DNA of 64,000 nt from Streptomyces subrutilus (GTDB taxonomy: Bacteria > Actinomycetota > Actinomycetes > Streptomycetales > Streptomycetaceae), in the NCBI RefSeq assembly GCF_008704535.1, contig NZ_CP023701.1, positions 3,474,501 to 3,538,500 of the forward strand, read 5' to 3'. Made by a program: the position numbers and the translations under genes. The stretch's first letter is position 1; every line of letters starts with the position of its first letter. Shown piece by piece: positions 27,572 to 37,401 of this stretch. The notes under the pieces were generated by a model. That model was not told the origin of the DNA, did no database searches, and saw only the letters and a program-made list of their open reading frames with translations.

Positions 27572-29140
27572 CTAGCACTTCTTGCCGGCCTCCGGGGCCC
27601 GGCCCTCCAGGAGGTACCGGTTGATCGAGGTGTCGATGCAGTCGCTGCCCTGCCCGTACGCCGTGTGCCCGTCCCCGTCGTAGGTCAGCAGGGTGCCCGA
27701 GTCGAGCTGGCCGGCCAGGGCCTGGGCCCACTTGTACGGGGTCGCCGGGTCCCTCGTCGTGCCGACCACCACGATCGGCGGCGCGCCCTTCGCCGTCAGG
27801 GCCTTGGCCGTACCCGTGGCCTTCACCGGCCAGTACGTGCAGTTCAGCGAGGCCCAGGCGAAGCCGGTGCCGAAGACCGGGGAGGCCTTCTGGAAGGACG
27901 GCAGCGCCGAGTCCACCGCCGCCGGACCGCTGAAGGCGGGCGGCTGGTCGAGGCAGTTGACGGCCGCGTTGGCGAACATCAGGTTCGCGTACTTGCCGTC
28001 CGGCTCGCGCTCGTAGTAGCTGTCGGCCAGGGCCAGCAGGGACGCCCCGTCGCCGTTCATGGCCGCGCCAAGCGCCTCCCGCAGCTGCGGCCAGGCACCC
28101 TTGTCGTACAGCGCGGCGATCACCCCGGTCGTCGCGAGCGACTCGCCGAGCGGCCGGGCCGGATCGCCCGACGGCACGGGCTGCGCGTCCAGCTTCGTGA
28201 AGAACTCCTTCAGCCGCTCCCCCACCGCCTCCGGGCTGCCCCCGCCCAGCGGGCACTCCGGCTGCTTCACGCAGTCCTTGGCGAAGGAGGTGAAGGCCGT
28301 CTCGAAGCCCGCGGTCTGGTCCCGGTTGAGGTCCAACGACGACCGCGAGGGATCCATCGCCCCGTCCAGGACGAGCCGGCCGACGCGTCCGGGGAAGAGG
28401 TCCGCGTACGTGGCGCCCAGGAGCGTGCCGTACGAGGCCCCGACGTACGTGAGCTTCCGGTCCCCCAGCGCCGCGCGCAGCAGGTCCATGTCCCGGGCCG
28501 CGTCGACCGTGGAGACGTGCGGCAGGACACGCTGCGAGCGGGCCTGGCAGCCGGCCGCGAACTCCTTGAACGCCGCCACCAGCCGGTCCCGCTCCGCCTG
28601 GTCGTCCGGCGTCTGGTCCACCTGCGTGTACGTGTCCATGGCCGGGCCGTCCAGGCACTCCACCGGGTCGCTGCGGTCCACGCCGCGCGGGTCGAAGGAG
28701 ACCATGTCGTACTGGGCGCGGACCGGGGCGGGGTAGCCGATGCCCGCGTACGCCTGGAGGTAGCCGATGCCCGAGCCGCCGGGGCCGCCCGGGTTCACCA
28801 CGAGCGACCCGAGCCGCTTGCCGGGGCCGGTGGCCGCCCGGCGCGCCACCGCGATGTCGACGTCCTGGCCGGAGCCGGGCTTCGCGTAGTCCAGCGGCGC
28901 CCTCATGGTGCTGCACTGGAAGCCGGCGACGCCGCAGTCGCGCCAGGTCAGCTTCTGCTCGTAGTACGGGCGCAGCGCGGCGGACTCGGCGGAGGGCGAG
29001 GGCGACGCCGAACCCCCGGAGGTGCCCGGGGTCGCCGAGGCCGCGGTGCTCCCCGACCCGCCGGACGTACACCCGGAGAGCAGCAATCCGGCGGCCGCGA
29101 TCACGGTTCCGGTCGTACGCAGCAGGCGGCTGGTGTCCAT
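27572..29140 (-). CDS. Lipoprotein alpha/beta-hydrolase, tripeptidyl aminopeptidase-like
   Basis: A 522-residue secreted S33-type peptidase. The signal peptide ends in lipobox LLLSGC, followed by a Gly/Ser/Thr-rich linker. The alpha/beta-hydrolase core has the oxyanion region VVNPGGPGGSG, nucleophile GASYG (about 220), and the TAP-like C-terminal domain with the catalytic Asp (GTTRDPATPY) and His (DGDGHTAYG). It probably removes N-terminal peptides outside the cell. The C-terminus ends in KKC with an extra cysteine at SDCID, likely a disulfide. Start is ATG 29140. Confidence 0.9.
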   Translation of the reverse strand: MDTSRLLRTTGTVIAAAGLLLSGCTSGGSGSTAASATPGTSGGSASPSPSAESAALRPYYEQKLTWRDCGVAGFQCSTMRAPLDYAKPGSGQDVDIAVARRAATGPGKRLGSLVVNPGGPGGSGIGYLQAYAGIGYPAPVRAQYDMVSFDPRGVDRSDPVECLDGPAMDTYTQVDQTPDDQAERDRLVAAFKEFAAGCQARSQRVLPHVSTVDAARDMDLLRAALGDRKLTYVGASYGTLLGATYADLFPGRVGRLVLDGAMDPSRSSLDLNRDQTAGFETAFTSFAKDCVKQPECPLGGGSPEAVGERLKEFFTKLDAQPVPSGDPARPLGESLATTGVIAALYDKGAWPQLREALGAAMNGDGASLLALADSYYEREPDGKYANLMFANAAVNCLDQPPAFSGPAAVDSALPSFQKASPVFGTGFAWASLNCTYWPVKATGTAKALTAKGAPPIVVVGTTRDPATPYKWAQALAGQLDSGTLLTYDGDGHTAYGQGSDCIDTSINRYLLEGRAPEAGKKC

Positions 29141-29359
29141 CCCCGGAGCCTACGGCCTGTCGGCGGGGCCGTCCGGGCACGGCTGCCCCCGGACGGCCCC
29201 GGGCCTTCCGTGGCCCGCGCCGGTGTGGGCCACGGACCCGGGCCGTACGGCTCCGGGCCCGGGATCGCCCGTACGGGTGAGCCGGTCAACCCGGCGCGAG
29301 CCGCCCGCCCGGTCGCGGGGCCGGGCCGGGGCCGCGCCGCCGCGCGGGCTCCGCCGCCG

Positions 29360-30571
29360 TCAGCCCGCGCGCAGGGACATCGTCATCGCCTCGACCGCGA
29401 GCAGCGGGGCCACGTTCCGGTCGAGGGCGTCGCGGCAGGCGATGATCGCCTCGATCCGCCGCAGCGTCCGCTCCGGGCCGCCGGCACGGGCGATCCGGTC
29501 GAGGTCCGGCCGTATCTCCTCGTTGGCGATGGCCAGGGACGAGCCGAGCTGCAGGGCCAGCACGTCGCGGTAGAAGCCGGTCAGGTCGGTCAGCGCGAGG
29601 TCGAGGCTGTCGCGCTGGGTGCGCGTGCGCCGCCGCTTCTGCCGGTCTTCCAGCTCCTTCATGACGCCCGCCGTGCCCCGCGGCATCCTGCTCCCGGCGC
29701 CCGCTCCGGCGCCGAGCGCGGCGCGCAGCTCCTCGGTCTCCTTGCCGTCGACCTCCTCGGCCACCTGCTTGGCGTCCTCGGCGGCGGCGTCGACCAGCTC
29801 CTGCGCGGCCTTGAGGCAGCCGCCCACGTCGTCGATGCGCAGCGGCAGCCTCAGCACCGCGGACCGGCGGGTGCGGGCCGCCTCGTCGGTGGCCAGCCGG
29901 CGCGCCCGGCCGATGTGGCCCTGGGTGGAGCGGGCGACGACCGCGGCGACATGGGGCTCGATGCCGTCGCGCCGGACCAGGACGTCGGCGACCGCCTCGA
30001 CCGACGGGGTGCGCAGCGAGAGGTGCCGGCAGCGGGAGCGGATCGTGGGCAGCACGTCCTCCAGCGAGGGTGCGCACAGCAGCCACACCGTGCGCGGAGC
30101 GGGCTCCTCCACGGCCTTCAGCAGGACGTTGCCGGCGCCTTCGGTGAGCCGGTCGGCGTCTTCCAGGACGATGACCTGCCAGCGTCCGACCGCCGGGGAG
30201 AGCTGCGCCCGGCGGACCAGGTCGCGCGTCTCCTTCACACCGATGGACAACAGGTCGGTACGGACGATCTCCACATCGGAGTGGGTGCCGATGACGGTGG
30301 TGTGGCAGCCGTCGCAGAACCCGCAGCCCGGCTCGCCGCCGAGGGCGCGGTCGGGGCTGGTGCACTGGAGGGCGGCCGCGAAGGCCCGGGCGGCGGTGGC
30401 CCGCCCGGAACCGGGCGGGCCGGTGAACAGCCAGGCGTGCGTCATCTTCGAGCCGGAGGGCTGCGGGGTCCCCTCCGTGATGGCGGTGACCAGGGCGTCC
30501 GCGTCCCGGGCGGCGGCGGCCAGCTGTGCCTGGACCCGCTCCTGTCCCACCAGGTCGTCCCATACGGGCAT
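29360..30571 (-). CDS. holB: DNA polymerase III, delta' subunit
   Basis: Clamp-loader subunit of the replisome. The 403-residue AAA+ protein has GPPGSGRAT where a Walker A would be (Arg replaces the catalytic Lys, normal for delta', which does not hydrolyse ATP), a four-cysteine zinc module around CGFCDGC, the sensor/SRC motif IRSRCRHL and a long helical C-terminal collar domain. Start at ATG 30571 (MPVWDDLVGQERV), where similarity begins. It lies 149 bp downstream of tmk on the same strand, the conserved topA-tmk-holB order. Confidence 0.93.
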   Translation of the reverse strand: MPVWDDLVGQERVQAQLAAAARDADALVTAITEGTPQPSGSKMTHAWLFTGPPGSGRATAARAFAAALQCTSPDRALGGEPGCGFCDGCHTTVIGTHSDVEIVRTDLLSIGVKETRDLVRRAQLSPAVGRWQVIVLEDADRLTEGAGNVLLKAVEEPAPRTVWLLCAPSLEDVLPTIRSRCRHLSLRTPSVEAVADVLVRRDGIEPHVAAVVARSTQGHIGRARRLATDEAARTRRSAVLRLPLRIDDVGGCLKAAQELVDAAAEDAKQVAEEVDGKETEELRAALGAGAGAGSRMPRGTAGVMKELEDRQKRRRTRTQRDSLDLALTDLTGFYRDVLALQLGSSLAIANEEIRPDLDRIARAGGPERTLRRIEAIIACRDALDRNVAPLLAVEAMTMSLRAG

Positions 30572-30644
30572 CCCGCCCACCACCTTCCGCTCTCCGTGCA
30601 CCCATTGTGGCGGGCGCCACCGACATTCCCGTCCCGCGGCGGTC

Positions 30645-30718
30645 CGCCGCCCGCCCGCCGCCCGCCCGCCGACCGCCCGCCGACCGCCCGACAGCCGCCC
30701 GACAGCCGCCCGGCCGCC
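30645..30718. repeat. Degenerate GC-rich tandem repeats between tmk and holB
   Basis: Short units of about 11 bp (CGCCCGCCGAC twice, CGCCCGACAGC twice, plus CCGCCCGC copies) fill the tmk-holB gap immediately after the tmk stop. Probably slippage; they could fold and slow transcription between the two genes. Confidence 0.7.
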
Positions 30719-30720
30719 GC

Positions 30721-33700
30721 TCAGCGGCGGCGGCGCGGGCCCCGGTCGTCGTCCTCGTCGTCGGAGTCCCGGTGGCGGCCGAGCAGCTCGTCGGCCAGCG
30801 ACGGCAGGTCGTCCAGCGGGGTCTCCTCGGCCCAGTCCGACCGGCGGCGGCGCGGGGCGCCGTCGTCACCGACCACCGGCAGTTCGCGCGTCCGGGCGTT
30901 GTCGGTGTCCCGGAAGATGCCCGGCGGCACCCGGTCGGCCGGATTCTCCGGAGGGCGCTGGGCGGTCGGCCGCGAGGCGGAACGCGCCGGGCCGGCCGGC
31001 GCCCGCCGGGCGTCGTCCCGGGCGTCCCCGCCCGGCCGCCGGGCGCGGTCGGAGCCCTCGGCCCGGTGTTCCCGCGGGTCGGGGCCGCCGGCCGCCGGAC
31101 GCACCGGCGGCAGCACGGCCGTCTCCTCGGTGTCGCGCACCGGCCGCAGCACCGCCGTGTCGTCCGTCGCGCGGACCGGCGGCAGCACCGCCGTGTCCGC
31201 GGCGTCGCCCGCACCGCCCGCACCGCCCGGCTTGTTCGCGTCGTTCGCGTCGTTCCCGTCGTGTGCGTCGGCCGCCTGGGCCGGGCGGCCGTCCGCCGGG
31301 TTCACCTTCGGCACCGGGACCGTCTGCGTGACGTCGTCCGGCTGGACGACCCGCTTCATCAGGGGCGTCTCCACGGTCACCGCGTCGTCCGCGTGCCGCC
31401 GGGCCTCACCGGACCCCCCGGACCGACCCGCACCGCCCGCACCCGGCCCCGTCGCGCCCGGCGCGGACGCCGGCGCCCCCGCCGCAGGTGCCGAAGCCGC
31501 CGAGGCCGCGGCGGCAGCCGCCGCCTTCGCCGCGGCCTCGGCCGCCGACGCGGCCGCCAGGCGGCGCGCCTCCTCTGCCTTCAGCAGGGCCTCCTCGGCC
31601 CTGCGCTGCTTCTCCCGGCGCCGCTCGTCGGCCTCGGCCCGCAGCCGGGCCTCCTCCTCCGCCTGCCGCCGCAGCCGCGCCTGCTCCGCCTCGCGGGCCC
31701 GCTCCTCGGCCTCGGCGCGCAGCCGCTCGGCCTCGGCCCTGGCCCGGGCCTCCTCCTCGGCGCGCAGCCGCTCCTCCTCCGCCTTGCGCGCGGCCTCCGC
31801 CTCGGCCCGGATCCGGGCCTCCTCGGCCTCGCGCGCCTTGCGGGCCTCCTCCTCGGCGCGCAGCCGCTCTTCCTCGGCCTTGCGCGCGGCCTCTTCCTCC
31901 GCCCGCCGCCGTGCCTCCTCCTCGGCGAGGCGCCGGGCCTCCGCCTGGGCGGCCAGCTCGGCCTCGGAGAGCGGCAGCATCCGGTCCAGCCGGTGCCGCA
32001 CGACGGTGGTCACCGACCCCGGGTCCTGCCCCGCGTCGACGACGAGGTAGCGGCCGGGATCGGAGGCGGCCAGGGTCAGGAACCCGGCCCGCACCCGCTG
32101 GTGGAACTCCGCCGGCTCCGACTCCAGCCGGTCCGGGGCCTCCGTGAAGCGCTCGCGCGCCGCCTCGGGCGAGACGTCGAGCAGCACGGTCAGGTTCGGT
32201 ACCAGCCCGTCGGTGGCCCAGCGGGAGATCCGGGCGATCTCGGTGGGCGAAAGGTCTCGGCCGGCGCCCTGGTAGGCCACCGAGGAGTCGATGTAGCGGT
32301 CCGAGATGACGACCGCCCCGCGCTCCAGGGCCGGCCGCACCACGGTGTCCACGTGCTCCGCCCGGTCGGCGGCGTACAGCAGCGCCTCGGCCCGGTTGGA
32401 CAGGCCGGCGGAGGAGACGTCGAGCAGGATCGAGCGCAGCCGCTTGCCGACCGGGGTGGCCCCCGGCTCGCGCGTCACGACGACCTCGTGGCCCTTGCCC
32501 CGTATCCAGTCGGCCAGCGCCTCCACCTGCGTGGACTTGCCGGCCCCGTCGCCGCCCTCCAGGGCGATGAAGAACCCCGCGTCGGAGGCCGTCTGCACCG
32601 GCTCCCCGCCGCGCAGCGCCTCGCGCAGGTCGCGCCGCAGGGGGACGCCCGCGCGGTCGTCGGCCTTGGCCAGCACCACCACGGCGACCGGCAGCAGCAG
32701 GGCGCCGACCAGCATCAGGGTGAAGGCGGCGCCGCCGTGCGAGAAGACGACCCCGCCGCCGGTCAGCCGGTGCGGGCCGATCAGCGCGGCCAGCACGGGG
32801 GCGGTGACGGCCCCGACGGCCACGGCGACCCGGACGACGGCCTGGAGGTGTTCGGTGACCCGGGCCCGCCGGAACTCCTCGGTCTCCTGGTCCAGCAGGG
32901 TGTGCCCGGTGTTGGCCGCGACGCCCGCGGCGACGCCGGCGAGCAGCATGAGGAACAGCACGGTCGCGGTGTCCGGCACCAGGCCGGCCAGCAGCAGCGC
33001 CACCCCCACCAGCGCCATGGCCAGGGCCAGCAGGCGGCGCCGGGACAGCGCGGGCAGCACCTTGCCGGCCTGGGTGGCGCGGATGCCGGCGGCGGCGCCG
33101 CCGAGCAGGGCGAGGACGAACAGGGCGAAGGCGGCCGGGCCGCCGCCCAGGTCGAAGGCGTGCAGCACGGCCACGGCGGCGGCGCCGGACACCGCTCCGG
33201 CGACCGCGGCGCAGGCCAGGACGAAGAGGGGGATGGCGCCGGTACGGCCCTTCTCCCGGCGGTCGCCGGCCTTCGGGGCGCGCAGCCCCTCCAGCGGCGA
33301 GCGCGGTCGCGGGGTCTTCGAGCCGGGCAGCACCAACGGCAGCAGCAGCGAGACGGACGCGGCGAAGAGGCCGGCGGCCACGTACGAGCCGAGGGCGGCC
33401 TGGTTGTCGGCGAACCAGTCGACGCCGAGGCCGAGGGCCTTGCCGACCAGGGTCGCGGCGAGCAGCACGGCCGCGGCGACGGGCAGCGCGGCGAAGGTCG
33501 TACGGAGCGTCAGCCGCCGCAGGGCGTCGAGGTGGTCCGGCAGCGGCCGTACGGTCGCGCCCTCCAACGGCGGCGCGGGCAGCAGCGCGGGGGCCGCGCT
33601 CTCCTTGGCCAGGGTCCACAGCCGCTCCGCGGCGCCCGCGACGAAGACGGTGGCCAGCAGGGCGGTGAGGGCGTCGGACGGGATCCAGTCGAGCCACAGC

Positions 33701-34119
33701 GGGGCGACGACGAAGAGCCCGAGGCGAACCCCGTCGGCGCCGACCATCGTCCAGCGGCGGTCCAGCTTGCCACCGGGGGCGAGCAGTCCGGCCAGCGGGC
33801 CCAGCAGGACCGCGCCGAAGAGCAGGGTGGCGAGGATGCGGACCCCGAAGACGGCGGCGACGGCGAGGGCGGCGCCGCGGTACCCGCCGCCGAAGGCCGC
33901 CTCGGAGACGGCCGCCTGCAGGGCCAGCAGCACCAGCACCAACAGGGCGAGGGCATCGCCGATGCCGCTCACCAGTTGGGCGCTCCACAGGCGGCGGAGC
34001 CTGGGGGTGCGCAACAGTGCGCGCACCGCCCGCTCGCGGGAATCCGCGGCTAGGGCTTCGTCGTAGGTGGGATTCGCCGGGGCGGTCACGACCGTTGGCT
34101 GCTCGGCTCCTCGCGTCAT
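30721..34119 (-). CDS. tmk: Thymidylate kinase fused to membrane-transporter-like and coiled-coil domains
   Basis: An 1132-residue fusion. Residues 45-485 contain about ten to twelve hydrophobic helices resembling a major-facilitator transporter. Residues 515-715 are a complete dTMP kinase: P-loop EGGDGAGKST (521-530), TREPGATPVGKRLR, DRYIDSSVAYQG and LLYAADRAEHV. Residues 720-905 are an unbroken Glu/Ala/Arg coiled coil (RLAEEEARRRAEEE type). The rest is disordered with three DTAVLPPVR-like repeats and an acidic/basic tail. Streptomyces are known to code tmk in such long proteins. It would tether dTTP synthesis to the membrane. Start is ATG 34119, 182 bp after topA. Confidence 0.93.
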   Translation of the reverse strand: MTRGAEQPTVVTAPANPTYDEALAADSRERAVRALLRTPRLRRLWSAQLVSGIGDALALLVLVLLALQAAVSEAAFGGGYRGAALAVAAVFGVRILATLLFGAVLLGPLAGLLAPGGKLDRRWTMVGADGVRLGLFVVAPLWLDWIPSDALTALLATVFVAGAAERLWTLAKESAAPALLPAPPLEGATVRPLPDHLDALRRLTLRTTFAALPVAAAVLLAATLVGKALGLGVDWFADNQAALGSYVAAGLFAASVSLLLPLVLPGSKTPRPRSPLEGLRAPKAGDRREKGRTGAIPLFVLACAAVAGAVSGAAAVAVLHAFDLGGGPAAFALFVLALLGGAAAGIRATQAGKVLPALSRRRLLALAMALVGVALLLAGLVPDTATVLFLMLLAGVAAGVAANTGHTLLDQETEEFRRARVTEHLQAVVRVAVAVGAVTAPVLAALIGPHRLTGGGVVFSHGGAAFTLMLVGALLLPVAVVVLAKADDRAGVPLRRDLREALRGGEPVQTASDAGFFIALEGGDGAGKSTQVEALADWIRGKGHEVVVTREPGATPVGKRLRSILLDVSSAGLSNRAEALLYAADRAEHVDTVVRPALERGAVVISDRYIDSSVAYQGAGRDLSPTEIARISRWATDGLVPNLTVLLDVSPEAARERFTEAPDRLESEPAEFHQRVRAGFLTLAASDPGRYLVVDAGQDPGSVTTVVRHRLDRMLPLSEAELAAQAEARRLAEEEARRRAEEEAARKAEEERLRAEEEARKAREAEEARIRAEAEAARKAEEERLRAEEEARARAEAERLRAEAEERAREAEQARLRRQAEEEARLRAEADERRREKQRRAEEALLKAEEARRLAAASAAEAAAKAAAAAAASAASAPAAGAPASAPGATGPGAGGAGRSGGSGEARRHADDAVTVETPLMKRVVQPDDVTQTVPVPKVNPADGRPAQAADAHDGNDANDANKPGGAGGAGDAADTAVLPPVRATDDTAVLRPVRDTEETAVLPPVRPAAGGPDPREHRAEGSDRARRPGGDARDDARRAPAGPARSASRPTAQRPPENPADRVPPGIFRDTDNARTRELPVVGDDGAPRRRRSDWAEETPLDDLPSLADELLGRHRDSDDEDDDRGPRRRR

Positions 34120-34241
34120 CCGCCCAGCCTATCCGCTGCGCCTGGCGGGTGCGGAAGCCTGTGGACAACCTCCGCCGCGACCCCGCCCCGGGCCCGGCCC
34201 GCCCGCCGCCGGCCCCGCCCGCCGGCCGGACCCGCCCGCGT

Positions 34242-34283
34242 ACGGCGAGGGGCCCCGCACGTGCGCGCGGGGCCCCTCGCCGT
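34242..34283 (-). terminator. Strong hairpin after topA
   Basis: A perfect 17-bp inverted repeat (ACGGCGAGGGGCCCCGC and complement) with an 8-nt loop lies 19 bp after the topA stop and before tmk. Confidence 0.8.
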
Positions 34284-34301
34284 CAACCGTCGTCGCGGCG
34301 G

Positions 34302-37136
34302 CTACTCGTCCGCCGTCGCGGTCGCCGTCGCCGTCTTCTTCGCCACGGTCTTCTTCGCCGTGGTCTTCTTGGCGGCCGCCGTCTTGGTCACGGTGGCCTT
34401 CTTCGCCGCGGCCGTCTTGGTCGCCGTCGCCTTCTTGGCCGGGGCCTTCTTCGCCGGGGCCTTCTTGGCGGGAGCCTTCTTCGCCACCTTCTTGGCGGGG
34501 CCCTTCGCCCGCTTCTCCGCGAGCAGCTCGTAGCCACGCTCCGGCGTGATCGTCTCGACGTCGTCGTCCCGCCGCAGCGTCGCGTTCGTCTCGCCGTCCG
34601 TCACGTACGGGCCGAAGCGGCCGTCCTTGACCACCACCGGCTTCTCGCTCACCGGGTCCGTGCCCAGTTCCTTCAGCGGCGGCTTGGCCGCGGCGCGGCC
34701 CCGCTGCTTGGGCTGGGCGTAGATGGCCAGGGCCTGGTCCAGCGTGATCGAGAAGAGCTGGTCCTCGGTCTCCAGGGACCGCGAGTCCGTGCCCTTCTTC
34801 AGGTACGGGCCGTAGCGGCCGTTCTGCGCGGTGATCTCCACGCCCTCCGCGTCCGCGCCGACCACCCGCGGCAGCGACATCAGCTTGAGCGCGTCGTCGA
34901 GCGTGACCGTGTCCAGGCTCATCGACTGGAAGAGCGAGGCGGTGCGCGGCTTGACCGCGTTCTTGCCCGTCTTCGGGGTGCCCTCGGGCAGGATCTCCGT
35001 CACGTACGGGCCGTAGCGGCCGTCCTTGGCGACGATCTCGTTCCCGCTGACCGGGTCCTTGCCGAGCTCGAATTCACCGCTCGGCTTCGCGAAGAGCTCC
35101 TCCGCGTACTCGACGGTCAGCTCGTCCGGGGCCATCTCGTCGGGCACGTCCGCCCTCTGGTGGCCCTCGGAGTCCTTCTCGCCGCGCTCCACGTAGGGCC
35201 CGTAGCGGCCCACGCGCAACACGATGCCCTCGCCGACCGGGAAGGAGGAGATCTCCCGGGCGTCGATCGCGCCCAGGTCCGTGACCAGCTCCTTCAGGCC
35301 GCCGAGGTGGTCGCCGTCGGCCGGCACGACCTCGGTCGCGTCCTCCGAGCCGAAGTAGAAGCGCTTGAGCCACGGCACGGACTGGGCCTCGCCCCGCGCG
35401 ATGCGGTCGAGGTCGTCCTCCATCTTCGCGGTGAAGTCGTAGTCGACGAGCCGCCCGAAGTGCGTCTCCAGGAGGTTCACGACGGCGAACGACAGGAAGG
35501 ACGGCACGAGCGCCGTGCCCTTCTTGAAGACGTAGCCGCGGTCGAGGATGGTGCCGATGATCGACGCGTAGGTCGACGGGCGGCCGATCTCGCGCTCTTC
35601 GAGCTCCTTGACCAGCGAGGCCTCGGTGTAGCGGGCCGGCGGCTTGGTCGAGTGCCCGTCCGCCGTGATCTCCTCGGCGGCGAGCGCGTCGCCCTCCGCG
35701 ACCTGCGGCAGGCGCTTCTCGCGGTCGTCGAGCTCGGCGTTCGGGTCGTCGGCGCCCTCGACGTAGGCCTTCATGAAGCCGTGGAAGGTGATCGTCTTGC
35801 CGGAGGCGCTGAATTCCACGTCCCGGCCGTCCGAGCCCCTTCCGCCGATCTTGACGGTGACCGAGTTGCCGACCGCGTCCTTCATCTGGGAGGCGACGGT
35901 CCGCTTCCAGATGAGTTCGTACAGCCGGAACTGGTCGCCGGTCAGGCCGGTCTCGGCCGGGGTGCGGAAACGATCACCCGAAGGACGGATCGCCTCGTGC
36001 GCCTCCTGCGCGTTCTTGACCTTCCCGGCGTAGACGCGCGGCTTCTCCGGCAGGTAGTCGGCCCCGTAGAGCTGCGTGACCTGCGCGCGGGCCGCCGAGA
36101 CCGCGGTCTCGGAGAGCGTCGTGGAGTCCGTACGCATGTAGGTGATGAAGCCGTTCTCGTACAGCTTCTGGGCCACCTGCATGGTCGCCTTCGCACCGAA
36201 GCCCAGCTTGCGCGAGGCCTCCTGCTGGAGCGTGGTCGTGCGGAACGGCGCGTACGGGGAGCGGCGGTACGGCTTGGACTCGACCGAGCGGACGGCGAAC
36301 GAGGCGCCCTCCAGCGCGGCGGCCAGCGCCCGCGCGTTCGCCTCGTCGAGGTGCAGCACCTCGCTCTTGAGCTGTCCGGTCGAGCCGAAGTCGCGGCCCT
36401 GGGCGACGCGCTTGCCGTCGACCGTGTTCAGCCGGGCGACCAGCGTGGACGGGTCGGAGGCGTCACCGGTGCGGCCGGTGGAGAAGGTGCCGGTGAGGTC
36501 CCAGTACTCGGCGGAGCGGAAGGCGATGCGCTCGCGCTCCCGCTCGACGACGAGGCGGGTGGCCACCGACTGGACGCGGCCCGCCGACAGCTTCGGCATG
36601 ACCTTCTTCCACAGGACCGGCGAGACCTCGTAGCCGTAGAGGCGGTCGAGGATGCGGCGGGTCTCCTGGGCGTCGACCATGCGCTGGTTGAGCTCGCGCG
36701 GGTTGGCGACGGCGTCGCGGATCGCGTCCTTGGTGATCTCGTGGAAGACCATCCGGTGGACGGGGACCTTGGGCTTGAGGACTTCCTGCAGGTGCCACGC
36801 GATGGCTTCGCCCTCGCGGTCCTCATCGGTGGCGAGGAAGAGTTCGTCGGACTCGGCCAGCAGCTCCTTGAGCTTCCTGACCTGGGCCTTCTTGTCGGCG
36901 TTGACGACGTAGATCGGCGCGAAGTCGTGTTCGACGTCCACGCCGAGACGGCGGACCTCGCCGGTGTACTTGTCGGGAACCTCGGCCGCGCCGCTGGGGA
37001 GGTCGCGGATGTGCCCGACGCTCGCCTCGACGACGTAACCCGGGCCGAGGTAGCCCTTGATCGTCTTCGCCTTGGCAGGGGACTCGACGATGACGAGTCG
37101 GCGGCCGCCCTTTGCGGTCTCGCTAGTCGGGGACAA
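34302..37136 (-). CDS. topA: DNA topoisomerase I
   Basis: Type IA topoisomerase that relaxes negative supercoils. The 944-residue protein has Toprim (LVIVESPAKAKTIKGYLG, DEDREGEAIAWHL), the catalytic tyrosine in FITYMRTDST, and four C-terminal topoisomerase repeats (DPVSGNEIVAKDGRYGPYV type) in place of zinc fingers. It ends in about 70 residues rich in Lys and Ala (KKAPAKKAPAKK repeats), the tail shown in S. coelicolor to give strong DNA binding and processivity. Start is TTG 37136 (read as Met; SPTSETAKGGRR), with GGAGAG about 10 nt upstream; no ATG/GTG start fits as well. Confidence 0.95.
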   Translation of the reverse strand: MSPTSETAKGGRRLVIVESPAKAKTIKGYLGPGYVVEASVGHIRDLPSGAAEVPDKYTGEVRRLGVDVEHDFAPIYVVNADKKAQVRKLKELLAESDELFLATDEDREGEAIAWHLQEVLKPKVPVHRMVFHEITKDAIRDAVANPRELNQRMVDAQETRRILDRLYGYEVSPVLWKKVMPKLSAGRVQSVATRLVVERERERIAFRSAEYWDLTGTFSTGRTGDASDPSTLVARLNTVDGKRVAQGRDFGSTGQLKSEVLHLDEANARALAAALEGASFAVRSVESKPYRRSPYAPFRTTTLQQEASRKLGFGAKATMQVAQKLYENGFITYMRTDSTTLSETAVSAARAQVTQLYGADYLPEKPRVYAGKVKNAQEAHEAIRPSGDRFRTPAETGLTGDQFRLYELIWKRTVASQMKDAVGNSVTVKIGGRGSDGRDVEFSASGKTITFHGFMKAYVEGADDPNAELDDREKRLPQVAEGDALAAEEITADGHSTKPPARYTEASLVKELEEREIGRPSTYASIIGTILDRGYVFKKGTALVPSFLSFAVVNLLETHFGRLVDYDFTAKMEDDLDRIARGEAQSVPWLKRFYFGSEDATEVVPADGDHLGGLKELVTDLGAIDAREISSFPVGEGIVLRVGRYGPYVERGEKDSEGHQRADVPDEMAPDELTVEYAEELFAKPSGEFELGKDPVSGNEIVAKDGRYGPYVTEILPEGTPKTGKNAVKPRTASLFQSMSLDTVTLDDALKLMSLPRVVGADAEGVEITAQNGRYGPYLKKGTDSRSLETEDQLFSITLDQALAIYAQPKQRGRAAAKPPLKELGTDPVSEKPVVVKDGRFGPYVTDGETNATLRRDDDVETITPERGYELLAEKRAKGPAKKVAKKAPAKKAPAKKAPAKKATATKTAAAKKATVTKTAAAKKTTAKKTVAKKTATATATADE

Positions 37137-37187
37137 CTTGGCTCTTCTCTCCGGTCGGCACTCGGTCGCGGTACGGCGACGCTGCGG

Positions 37188-37218
37188 AGTGTGACGGTAC
37201 AACCCGCCCCCGTGTCAA
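37188..37218 (-). promoter_or_regulatory. Candidate topA promoter
   Basis: A consensus TTGACA -35 (37218-37213, minus strand) stands about 80 bp upstream of the TTG start. No good -10 follows at 17 bp (GTCACA); CACACT is at 19 bp. A long spacer would suit a supercoiling-sensitive promoter, as reported for Streptomyces topA, but this is inference. Confidence 0.35.
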
Positions 37219-37401
37219 ACGGCAGAAGCCCGCAACGGCCACTCGAACGGTAACCCGACAAGTGCGGTTTCTGCCGCCCGGATGCCGCGCCGGACCGTCG
37301 CCGGTCACCGCGCCGGGTGGCCGGAGGGCCGTCTGGCCCCGCTCCCGCACCCCCCGCAGCCCCGGCTCCGACGGCCGGAACCCGCCGTTCGGCGCCCCGG
37401 C

